64,000 bases of DNA from Prinia subflava (lineage: Eukaryota; Chordata; Aves; Passeriformes; Cisticolidae), in the NCBI RefSeq assembly GCF_021018805.1, contig NC_086283.1:16272162-16336161 (forward strand), in the 5' to 3' direction. Numbering within the stretch: position 1 is the first letter of the stretch; each line of letters begins with the position of its first letter. The position numbers and the translations under genes are program-made. Below, piece by piece: positions 35,785 to 45,900 of the stretch. Below the pieces are notes generated by a model, which did no database searches, was not told the DNA's origin, and worked only from the letters and a program-made list of their open reading frames with translations.

Positions 35785-36385
35785 CAGGGAATGCAGAGTT
35801 ACTGAATGCTTTCTTTGCACGTGTCTCCACTGACTAGACCAGCCCTCCAGAATCCCTGACACAGGAGACTGGGATGAAGCCATGTTGGAAGGAAGACTTT
35901 GGCAAGGTCGAGGGAGGTGATCCTTCTCCTTTGCTGAGATATAGTGAGGCCTCCCCCAGAGTGCTGTGTTCGAATCTTGGCTCCTCAGGAAAAGAGAGAC
36001 ATGGAGCTGCTGAAACAATGACAGTGAGGTCCTCGAGTCCAGTGAGGGGTCAGAAGGGTGATGAGGGGACTGGAGCTGAAAGGCTGAAAAGGGTTTGGCC
36101 TGTTCAGCCTTGAGCAGAGATGACTGAGAAGGGACCTTATCAATGTCTATGAGTATCTCAAGGGAGGTGTCAAGAGGATGGAGCCAGGCTCTTCTCAGTG
36201 GCCAAGTAATAGGATGAGAGGCAATGGGCATTAAATGGAACGTAAGAAGTTCCACCTGAACGTGAGGACACAATCCTTGCCATGTGCTCTAGTGTGACCC
36301 TGCCTGAGGAGGGAGGCTGGACCAGATAACCCGCTGTGGTGCCTTCCAACCATGTGCATTTTGTGTTTTTGTCATTCTGTTGTTC
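35785..36385 (+). mobile_element. CR1 LINE with internal deletion
   Basis: The left part (35785-35880) resembles the CR1 endonuclease-RT linker: 'ttactgaatgctttctttgc', then 'agaccagccctccagaatcc'. From about 35905 the sequence belongs to the far C-terminal part of ORF2 ('ggtgatccttctcc', 'agagacatggagctgctg' near 35996, 'ggcctgttcagccttgagca' near 36096) and then the 3' end. It therefore lacks the reverse-transcriptase core. The 3' tail is degenerate (about 36350-36385). Plus-strand reading near 36195-36260 gives NRMRGNG then KKFHLNV, parallel to the copies at 706 and 49461. The 186-codon minus frame at 35713-36273 is mostly antisense to this CR1 and is not a gene. Confidence 0.85.
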
Positions 36386-37069
36386 TCTGATCTTGTAAGC
36401 AGCCTGAGAGTTAGGACTCTTACGTAATTAGTGATGTGTTTACAAGCATGAGGCTCTTCAAGGAAAACATCCCACATGTTGAAGACTTGACAATGTTACT
36501 ACTGCCCAGTGTGTGTTCACAGCTCCACATTTGCCTGCTTAATATGCTCCCTTGGCCTAAAGGTAAGAAAAAGAGCAGTTAGCACCTTTGCAAAACCTTG
36601 TCACCATCTGTTAGACACCTCAACTAATGACATGAGTCTTCACTTCTCAATATCTCAGGTAAATTCTTTGTAATGGGACAATAATTATCACCTCTTGTGG
36701 GAAGCTGAGTGGGCAGGAGATATAATTAATTAGGATGTATTCAGTACTTGAAGAGTCTGATGAGTACAATATTTAAAGAAGGACACAACATTGTTATTAA
36801 TTATAATTGTTACACCCTTTATCTCACTGACTAATTATTTCCAGAACTTACTATTCTTATCAAATTGTCAGCTAGGGTGTGCAGAAATAGCATTTTTAGA
36901 GTCATAAATCACAGGAAATCTGACAGTCTGCACATAGGGCCTTCCAAAGATCAAGCCACAGGCCATCACACAGAAGAAGTAGAAGCACTTTCTTCCATGG
37001 AACAAATTACTGTTGTCAGTAACACATTAGAAGCAGGGAGTTGGACTGGATAACTCCTGACACCAGCAC
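36386..37069. other. Unique stretch with a TAAT-rich patch
   Basis: Unique AT-rich DNA. At 36680-36840 there are clustered TAAT words, including TAATTAATTA at 36723-36732 and an ATTAATTATAATTG run near 36796. This could be a homeodomain-responsive element; no repeat signature is present. A short GTTGGACTGGATAAC at about 37031-37046 resembles a CR1 3' end but is too short to assign. Confidence 0.45.
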
Positions 37070-37145
37070 TCCCTCCCTCCCTCCCTTCCTTCTCTCCTTC
37101 CTTCCTCCCTCCCTTCTTTCCTCCCTCCCTTCCTTCCTTCCTTCT
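37070..37145. repeat. Polypyrimidine (CCTC/CCTT)n microsatellite
   Basis: Seventy-six nucleotides of only C and T in CCCT/CCTT units. It ends a few bases before the LTR that starts at 37155. Mirror-like pyrimidine tracts of this kind can adopt triplex (H-DNA) structure, which is known of the sequence class and not shown here. Confidence 0.95.
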
Positions 37146-37154
37146 CAGTCCCCC

Positions 37155-38584
37155 TGTCATGGGTTGGCACTGGCCAGATGCCAGTGCACCCATGAGTGTA
37201 TGTTTTTCCTAAAGAACTACTGTGAGATGTGGTCAAGAACAGAGCAGAGCAGGCCCAAAACTTAAAACAGACAGAAAACTTTATTAAACTACAAAAGAAC
37301 AGAAAATAGAGAAGAAAAAAAACCCAAACACACAAAACCCAGAAATGAAAACCTCCCAGAACATTTTCTTCTCCTCCCCCAATTTCCACCCCTTACACGC
37401 TCAAACTGTTAACACTTACACATCACCTTCCTTTTTACTTGCTTAAACCAAAAACCCTGGGTTCCCAATCAAAGTCATCATCACTCAAAAAAACCCCAAT
37501 CTTCAATCCATCCAGGGAGAGAGGAGTCTCTTGCACCACAGATCCCCCACAGGAAACACAGGTCCATCCTCCCGTGTTCCCATGTCACCCATGGCACCAC
37601 CCGGAGAATTCTACCAGGGTGACACCCTCCTTTCCATGTCCAGTGCTCTCACCACTGTCCATGGACCAAAACCGCATAAAGGGCTCTTTTAAGGATGTTT
37701 GGCTGAGTACCAAAAACCAGCCATCTTCTCATACTGGGACAAGCAGTCCCCCCCACATTTACCCCTGGAGCCGAGGGTTCCAAGAACAGAGATCTTCATC
37801 TCTCAAGACAGAGGGCGCCACCACACCCTCTTCCTCTCTTCTCTGTTCTCCACTCCTACAGTGGCAATCACTGCCACAAAGTCTTTGGTTTGAGCCAACT
37901 GCATCCACCCAAATACAGTCTTATATTCAGGAAAATTCAGGTTTAGTCTATGGCTAACATTATGCAAGAAAGTCCAGCTCAAAAAGCCTCTCCTCTTCAT
38001 CTCTGCCCATCTGGGATTCTCTTCCTCTTCCTTTATCATCTCAGTCCCAGGCTGTCTCCCTCTCTCTTCTGAAACCACCAGCCATGAGAATCAACGTCTG
38101 GGCAAAGTTTTCTTCTGCCTCAGAAAGAGTTAAAAGCTCCTGGCAGGGCCGCAGGCTCAGGCACTTGCAGGCTTGACACTCCCACACGCCACTGGACACC
38201 TTCTCCCTGGGTGGGGGGAGGGACAGAAGGCACCTCCACAGTTCTTCACCCTCCATCCTGGATGGGGCTGGCTCAGCTCCAGTCCCTTTCACTCTCTATC
38301 CCCCACCCCGGGGTACCAGCCTACCTCAGCCCAGCTGCATGGTCTCCCTCCCCCTCCCCACCCAGCCTTGAAAGCTGGACAGGGGAGGAGGAGAAGATGC
38401 TTCTCTCCTGAAAGCAGAACCAGAAAGAGAAAGTCCCTCTGGGAGGCCTTGCTTTTAACCCCCTGTGTTCTCAGAGGCGTGTCCAACCCCGCAGTGGTCA
38501 CTCCAGGTGCCAATATTCAAACCTGACCACTGATTGGTCTGACCACAACTTCCTGGAAAACTCACTTCCCCTGAAACCAAGACA
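37155..38584 (-). mobile_element. Solo ERV LTR, copy 2 (about 1430 bp)
   Basis: This belongs to the same LTR family and has the same orientation as 15845-17188. It starts TGTCATGGGTTGGCACTGGC and ends AACCAAGACA (38584). The two copies share blocks in the same order. Examples are ATGGCTAACATTATGCAAG (16541 in copy 1, 37950 here), CTCTTTTAAGGATG, and 'ccagtgctctcaccact'. TTTATT at 37280-37285 gives the minus-strand AATAAA. Five Cs precede the left end and six follow the right end, which fits a 5-bp CCCCC duplication but is weaker evidence because it is a homopolymer. This copy has about 90 bp more than copy 1, partly an extra segment near 37700-37760. No retroviral genes are attached. The 172-codon plus frame at 37439-37957 is antisense to the LTR. 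Confidence 0.88.
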
Positions 38585-39510
38585 CCCCCCTATCTTTAAA
38601 TCCACAAGTTTTGCCCCTCTCATTTCCTCATATCTTGCTGTTCTGTTGTTGAAATACTGGACTGGGTGAAGCACACCACAGGCTTCACGGCTTGACTACA
38701 CACAGCATCCCTGCAAAGACCTGTAACTGCATTGCCTGAGACTAATGATCTCTGCTGTTTTGGAAGGCAAGACTTCAGAAATTTCCCAGCCTCATCCGGA
38801 AAGGTGACTGTGCTGGGAGGAAAGCAAAAAGATGAGGTCCTGCCTTGCTTTGAACAACAGACCTAAGCCCTGGAACAAGGCACCACTGATCTGCAGCTCT
38901 TGCAAGGGTAATGTTGCCAGAGAGCAGGGAGAAATCATTTTGCTACAGTGAGGAATGCTCTTCATTTGCTGTCTGAAGAAAATTCTGAAAGATTTTGACA
39001 CAGCTGCCCTGCTATTTGCATAAGCAGTTCAAGCAGGTGCTGACAGGGTTGAAGGCATGGGCATGCTGATTAAGTCCCTTTAATCAATTCTGCCTCTTCT
39101 TGGAAGACTTTATTGTTCAGATTTTACAATCCAACAACCTCTTTCTTGTTTGTACTGAGAGTTCCCTATGCATCTTAATCAGGTAAACATCTGTTTCCAC
39201 AGGCTGTCCTTTCATGTCTGGAAAAAAACAGCTGGTGAGTTTAAATCAGCTTCACATTGTGTCAGAACAGAGATGGCCTCTGCTCTAGCTTTTGAGATCC
39301 ACTGATGAGCAATAATTTTCCAGGTGTAGACATCAGAAGCATTCAAAGAGCTGAAATTGAATTTCCTGCCCAAAGAAATGCAAGGCAGGGGTAGAGAGGA
39401 AACCCCAGCAAGCTCATTTCCTTTGACAAGGGTAGTGATAGTTTAGTCTGTCATTTCAGATTAGCTATGTAACTACACACACCCCAGAATGGAAACAGGC
39501 ACAAAAGAAC
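38585..39510. other. Unique non-coding sequence
   Basis: No gene or repeat was recognised between the LTR and the next CR1 fragment. Confidence 0.55.
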
Positions 39511-39730
39511 ATAATCACTCAGGTTGGAAAAGACCTTTGAGATCATTGAGTCCAACCTATCACCTAATACCGTCTTGTTAGCTGTTCCATGGCACTGAGT
39601 GTTACATCCAATCTTTCCTTAAACACCTACAGAGATGGTGACTCCACCACCTCCCTGGGCAGCTCATTCCAATGTCCAATCACCCTTTCTGTGAGGAATT
39701 TCTTCTTAATGTCAAACCTAAATGTCTTTT
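39511..39730 (-). mobile_element. CR1 LINE, 3' end, reversed
   Basis: The CR1 3' end is read on the minus strand. On the plus strand it begins 'cactcaggttggaaaagacc' (about 39516), then 'catggcactgagtgttaca', 'cctccctgggcagctcattc' and 'ctgtgaggaatttcttctta', ending about 39730. Only the terminal 220 bp is present and the octamer tail is degraded. Confidence 0.93.
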
Positions 39731-42499
39731 GATTCTAAGTTTATTCAAGCAAGAAATCTCTTGACCCACAGGGTGTTGAAATAATTATTTGTCACCTAAG
39801 CTTCCTTACCTTAAATTGGAGAAAGATTGGTCTTATACCAAACAAAATCTCCTCTGCCTCTACTTCGTTTTTTCCTGTTTGTTATTTCTCTAAGGATTTT
39901 CATAGTTTAGTGGGAAAAGAAAACCAGGGACTGACATATTTGTGCTTTGGGGAGGGAGAGGATACTTTGAAACATGTCAGGGAAGAAGGTTGGCTCTGAA
40001 CTTCCCCACACATGCAGTCATGTCCACCTGCTTCTCTTCTTACATCTTGCTTCGGTACACTGTAAGCAACCTTCTGAGGGGGCATCAGGCCAGGGAGATT
40101 TATTATTAGCTGCCTTTCAGGAACTGCAAGCAGTCTGAAAACACAGAGATGCTCTTGGTCACAAGCAGCAGTGTTTTACAAGGGGTGATAGAAAATAAAA
40201 AGACTGACACAACAGAAAGTAATTGAGCATGTTGCCCTTTTTGAAGCTACTTTTCTTGTGATAAAATAATGCAGCAATGTTTAATATTCATTTTGATGCA
40301 CAACCCAACTTGCACTCCCATCTCTGCAACTTTTTGTTTCATTTCTCAGGTTCAGGACCAATATTTTTATCTGCTTTTCAGGTTTATGGTTAACATTTCT
40401 TATAGAAAGTGAACTCCTCCCTAGAGATGAGATAGCACATGACCACAGTACCTGTGGTATCAGTGGGACATTAGCGATATGACTCTCTGAAACCACTGGC
40501 TTTAGTTTAAAGCACACTGGGCTGAGCAAACCTTCTACTGCCATCAGCCTGATCATGGTCAGTTAAAGAAACTTAACAGTCTTCCTGAGAATTAACATAA
40601 TCTCAATTTCCCCCAGGCTAAGTTAGGAATCATCCAGGTAATCAAGAATGGTCTGCTCATTGTTCCTTACTACCTAACAACCAAAAAATCATATAGCTTC
40701 TTCTCACCCTCCTCTGGGTTGCCTGGATACAAACTACCTCTATCCAGAGATGATTAAATATTTATATGAAATACTGGGCAGCTGTGGTCCACATGAGCTC
40801 CACTTGGAAATTTGCAGCTTCTCTAGGAGCTTATCAAAAAGCCATGTATATCTGCTTTATTTCCATGTCTCAGGCAATTGAATAAAAAATATTACTTCTC
40901 TCCATAAAGCTTGCCTCATATAATTTGATTTTTATCTTTTTTTTTCCTCCTATCACTTATATATTTTGAGGGGTTGGATCAGTGAAGACCCAGTGCCACA
41001 GAATAAACCATTATTTCAGCTCCTGTGACTCTTGGTTACACTTTTGTACTCTATAACCAGCCTCAATCCTATCTTTGTTTTCCTGTACCTATACCACATC
41101 TGGTGCATCTGCAGCACTCCATGTGATTTGCTTCAAGTGAAAGGATGATCAGTTGTTCACAGAAAACATTAATGTTTGCGTGGCTTGATGTTTATCTTTT
41201 TTTAATCAAAAATGGAAAAAAACCCAAAACACCACCCCCAAAACCCAAACAAACAAAAAACCCCAACACCCCACAAGAAATCCAACTTATTTCATTAAAG
41301 AGCTAGAATTTTTTCAAATGTAGCTCTGGAGAAAGCAAGATATACTGATGTTTCCTAGTGGAAGGATTTCTGGCATGGTCTGTCTTCAGACAGAAACCAC
41401 CTACAAAGGTAAGTCTTTTGTTTCATTTTGTCAAAGCATTCAATCAGTGCTGCTACAAAGCAGACCAGTATGATCATATTGAGATGGCATTTGAGGCTTT
41501 TATGTTTCATCAGTGCTTGGTTTCCTTGTATTATGATCTGTCAATTTTCCTCAAGTGATTAAATTATCAGCTCTTTTATTTATAGATTTTCTTAAACTTC
41601 TGAAATTAAAACAGTTATATGAACAGTAAAACAAATATCTTCCCTGTGTTCACAGGGTAGGAGGTGAGCATTTTGTTTGGAAAAAAAAAATTCTGCAGCC
41701 ATGAAGAAATTTTTCCATCTCTTCCAGAAGAATGTCCTCCCTGGGAATTGAAAAATGTTGTGCCTGCTTCATATGACAGCAGTAGCTCTGTATTTGGCAG
41801 CAAAAAGAGAAGCATATGTCAGGAGAAGCGATGCTGTAGCTGAGTTCACCATTCTCTAGTCACTGCTCATGGGCATTTTGAGGAGAAAAGCAGTGCTTAG
41901 AGGAGAAATTCAGCAATGTCAATCTACTCAGCTGTGCTTTTAAAATTTGTGGAAATATCCATTTCTCATAGTAGAGAAAGGAGCCAGAGCTCCTCCACAA
42001 TCCAGCCAGAAGCCAGGATCCCATGTTAATGGGGAAAGCTGGAAGGAAAGAGAGAAAAAGTAAGGGAGGGAAGGGAATTACATGAAAGAAAAGAATATGC
42101 TTTTACTGTTTCTACCTCAGAGAATGAGGAGCTTGCTAGGAAAGCAGTCCAGATGCCAAGCAGGGAATTAGAAACTTTCCCATTCCCTTTCCAGTACAGA
42201 TGCACTGTCAGCGTGTACTTCAAACTCAGTATCCAAACCATCCTTGCACTGCAGATTTTCATCTGGGGTAGTGTTCATTTTCATCTTAGTAGCTGGTAGA
42301 GGGCTCTGTTTTGGCGTTAGTATGAGATTATTGACAACAGGCTGATGTTTTGGTTGTTAAGTGGTGCTTCCACTAAATCAGAGCATTTTTAGTTTCCCAC
42401 ACTCTGCCAGTGAGGAGGTGCACAAGAAACTGGGAGGGATATGGATCAGGCAAGGAGTGAAGTTACACCCCTGAAGTTTAGGGAAGCAGACTGCCAGCT
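39731..42499. other. Unique non-coding stretch
   Basis: AT-rich unique DNA containing an A/C-rich low-complexity tract at 41218-41276. A consensus-like splice donor (AAGGTAAGT) occurs at about 41406-41414, but without a supporting exon frame I do not call a gene. Confidence 0.5.
41218..41276. repeat. A/C-rich low-complexity tract
   Basis: A run of AAAACCC, ACCACCCCC, AAACAAACAAA and CCCCAACACC words with almost no G or T. It is the strand-complementary counterpart in style of the T/G tract at 11531-11643. Confidence 0.85.
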
Positions 42500-42962
42500 T
42501 TTCAGGGAGATATCAGTGGGATCCCTGGAGAGACTGCCCTCAGGGACAAGGCAGTAGAACAGAGCTGGCTGATTTTTAAGGAAGTCTTCCATAGAATGCA
42601 AGAGCTGATGATCACCAGCAACAAGAAATCAAGCAAGGAGGGCAGGAGACTGGCATGGCTGAGTAGGGAAATGCTGGTCAAACTAAAGGGCAAGAAGAAA
42701 CAGGTATTGAAAGTAAGGACAGGTAACCTGGGAAGAGTAGGGATGAAGTTCAGCTCTGTAGGGACGGGGTGAGTAAGGCTGGAGCTGAATCCAGAAAAGT
42801 ATAAAGAGAATCCACAAAGAATAAAAGTAGAGGCTTCTACAAGTATGTTATCCAGGAAAGGAAGGTCAAGGAAGGTCTGGTCTGGTGAAAGGTGTCCCTG
42901 ACCATGGCAGAGGGGTTGGAAGTGGATAATCTTTAAGGTCCCTTCCAAAAATTTGCTTCTAC
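42500..42962 (+). mobile_element. CR1 LINE with internal deletion
   Basis: The copy starts in the ORF2 endonuclease-RT linker ('cagggagatatcagtgggat', 'agaacagagctggctgattt', 'ggcatggctgagtagggaaa'). Near 42868 it passes directly to the CR1 3' terminal block ('ggtctggtgaaaggtgtccc', then 'taaggtcccttcc') and ends about 42962. The reverse transcriptase is missing. Its left end lies in nearly the same part of ORF2 as the copy at 32985, but the deletion breakpoint differs. The 194-codon minus frame at 42502-43086 is antisense to it. Confidence 0.9.
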
Positions 42963-45900
42963 TGGACCAGCTTCCAAGTGATAGGTTTGTCTCATGCCCT
43001 GTGCTGCAAAAGTAATTCTGAACAATCTGAAAATGACATTGCTGTTCTAGATAAACTTCAACAAAGAGGGAGACCCCAACTATCATTTCATAAATACATA
43101 TAGATCATAAGTGAATTTAGCTGAGTTCTTTTATGGAGCCCTACTTAAATTTCTTCACTCCTGGTGTCTGATCCATGGGAAACATCTTTGTCTCCCCCAG
43201 GAGTCTCCACCTCCCTCAGCCATCAGCCCAGTGCCTGTGAGGCTGTGTCATGGCAGTCACAGCAGCCGGTGGTGTGTGGCAGCATCACATTCCTCAGGGC
43301 AGCTCCAGTGACACAAAACAGCTGGTTTGAGTCCTCTGGGTGCTTTACTGTAAATGTGACCAGAGTTGTCAGAAAGAGAAACTGCTGCCACCTGACCCCT
43401 TCACAGGTTTTACATTTACAGACAGCTGGTGCCTCTTATTTAGATTCTTTATTTGCAACTCAGCTGAACTGAAATCTGACTGTAAAGCCACTGCTGAGAC
43501 AGGAAATATTTTATTTTAAACTAAGTCAAATAGGTTTTTCCAAATTTCTTTCCTCTGGTGAAGTTCCAATACTTTGGCATTCATTTTCTCATCGTAAATT
43601 GTGACCAACATTGCAGGGATCATCATACAGATGAGAGTCTTACCTGCATTTTCTCTTTTATATATCAAAACTTTTCACCTCTGGTCTGTTCCATACCAAG
43701 TTTTTTCTCCTCAGTTGCTGCCATGACATCTGTGATTTGTGGCTTCTTTGCTTTATGCCCCAATTCTTCCCCTCTTCCCACTGTGACACTGCGGATCCCA
43801 TATGGATGCCAAATGGTCACAAAACTCCAACAGACTTGGTGAGCCAGCTAAGAGGTGACAGTGGTGCATCCCAGGATCTATTTTTTAGCATGGAAGTCCT
43901 TCCAAAAGAAGATGTAAGATGCTATACTATGACACAAACAAAACTAGAACTCTAATATTAGAGTTGCAAGTTTACAGATATCAAGATTTAACATTCTCCC
44001 TTGCTAAAATCCAAGCAGTTTACTCTTTCTCTTAATGCAGCCTGACAGAACCAAGAAACTTCCCTGTGAAAAGTACTACTTTCATTTTATCTTCTAATTC
44101 TAATATATTTTTATTGTTTTAGTTAATAAATTTATTAAAGGATGACTTAATGGAGCTTAATGAGCCTATGTCAATTCTAGTTAACATCTTACATTACTGT
44201 GATAGTTTCATTCTTCACTCACTGTCAGCACCTCAAAGCAGAAAACAACTGCATCAGTATTCTAATAAAGCAAAATATAAGTACTTTTATTTTCTTTTAT
44301 TAATTGTTAAAAAAACCCATAGAATTTCAGAGCTTTTCCTAATAGGGTGTCTTCTGCCTCTGCTATGTAGGTAATGTATTTAGCAATCTCTCAGGCCTTT
44401 ATTGTAATTCTTCAGTGCTAAAATATTTCTATAGGGTCAGCATATGTTGCAAAATGTAAATGCTAGCAGGGAGCCTGAGAAGAGCTCACATTCACACACA
44501 TCATTGTGAAAGAAAATACATTTTTTCATAAAACCTGTGAAGGCAGATCTCATAGTTATGGAAGATAGATGTCAAAAGTAAAACAGATAGTTTGGGTTGG
44601 TTTAAGGACTCTGTGCAGCACTTGAGTAAAGTACTACTGAACAGGAAAAAAAGTTTGCCTAGAAAAATGTTATTTTCTACCACTGATGTGAAAGCACAGT
44701 TTTGCAGTGTGGGATTTTTTAAGGAAAAACATAAGTTGGAACATATCTAGCAGCTTCAAGCTCAGAGCAAATCCTTAATTTTAGAGAAGCATAGAGCAGA
44801 CTCTTGTGAGTTTTGCAAACAGTGAATTGCTTTCATCTGCTGGAGACCAAAAATACCTCAAGTAAAAAGACCAAAGGTCTCAGCCAAGTGGTGGGATCAT
44901 TTGAAAAGCCTACCAGAGCTGACTCCAGAACAGTGAAAGGTAGTTTTGCAAGCTGCTCCTGCAGAAGAGGACAGGTAGAATACATAATGCCATCCAGTCA
45001 TGGTCCATGTCTTGTCTGTGTTTCAGGTAGGAAAGCCAACAGCAAGGAATGTGAACTAAAAAGAATAATCCCTTAGGCCGGCATCCTCTTTCAGGGCATT
45101 AACTCTTGTGTCTTTCCCAAAGACACAAAGCCTTTTTTTGGAGTACAGGGAAAAAGGACTAAACCTTAAAAAGAAATGTGGGACTCAGCCATCAGATTAG
45201 GGACTGGAAGGGTTTTCCAACACCCTCCATTTTTACCAGAGTGCTCACAGGTATTATTCCAATGGTACAGATGCCCCAAAACCTGTTATTTGGTGTAACA
45301 GTGATCGCTTTAGAAAGCCTCTTGGAGCGCTTGGCATTTGTTCACACCACTGCATTTATTCACACAGCATCTCCACATGAGGAGGGATATGCATTTTATT
45401 GCCTCAGAGACTGATCCTAAGCACTTCTGTGCACTCATTCTCTTCACCAAAATCCTGCTCACGAGCAAACACGTATGGAGGCAGGAACTTGTACAATGAG
45501 CACACCAACATGGTACTCCTTGATGTCTGCTTCCAGCAGTTTCAAAACCAGTGTAAAAGGAGATATGACTGATCTGCCTCGTGTCTGTTTTGGCATAATA
45601 ACTTACGGTTTAGGACCTGATCGAACATGCAGGTTCTGAATGAGATTTTCTTCGAGCCTTGCGGCTGACATTTAGTTAGATGAAGAGGTTTGGAGGAAAA
45701 ACTCCTGTAGAAAGGTAATGTGCCATTTCACACACACACAAAAAAAGTAGACAATCTACGCTAGTGATCAAATTCATCCTTTACATAAGACTGTTTGGGT
45801 TTTTTCTGCTTCCTCCTAACCCTCTCCGTTTTGGTACATTCTGATCTGTTTTTCTCAGGGAAGGTTGTTTTATTTTTGTTTTAACTTATCTGATAATAAA

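Noticed and set aside
35713..36273. 186-codon minus-strand open frame
   Set aside because: It is mostly antisense to the CR1 copy at 35785-36385.
37031..37046. CR1 3' end fragment (GTTGGACTGGATAAC)
   Set aside because: The match is too short to separate from chance.
37439..37957. 172-codon plus-strand open frame
   Set aside because: It lies wholly within the second solo LTR and is antisense to it.
15845..38584. One provirus bounded by the two similar LTRs
   Set aside because: The sequence between them shows no gag, pol or env. It contains unrelated CR1 copies, and each LTR has its own flanking duplication.
41358..41414. Possible exon ending at a consensus splice donor
   Set aside because: One good donor site in 64 kb is expected by chance, and the frame has no recognisable protein.
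42502..43086. 194-codon minus-strand open frame, the longest in the window
   Set aside because: Its greater part is antisense to the CR1 copy at 42500-42962.
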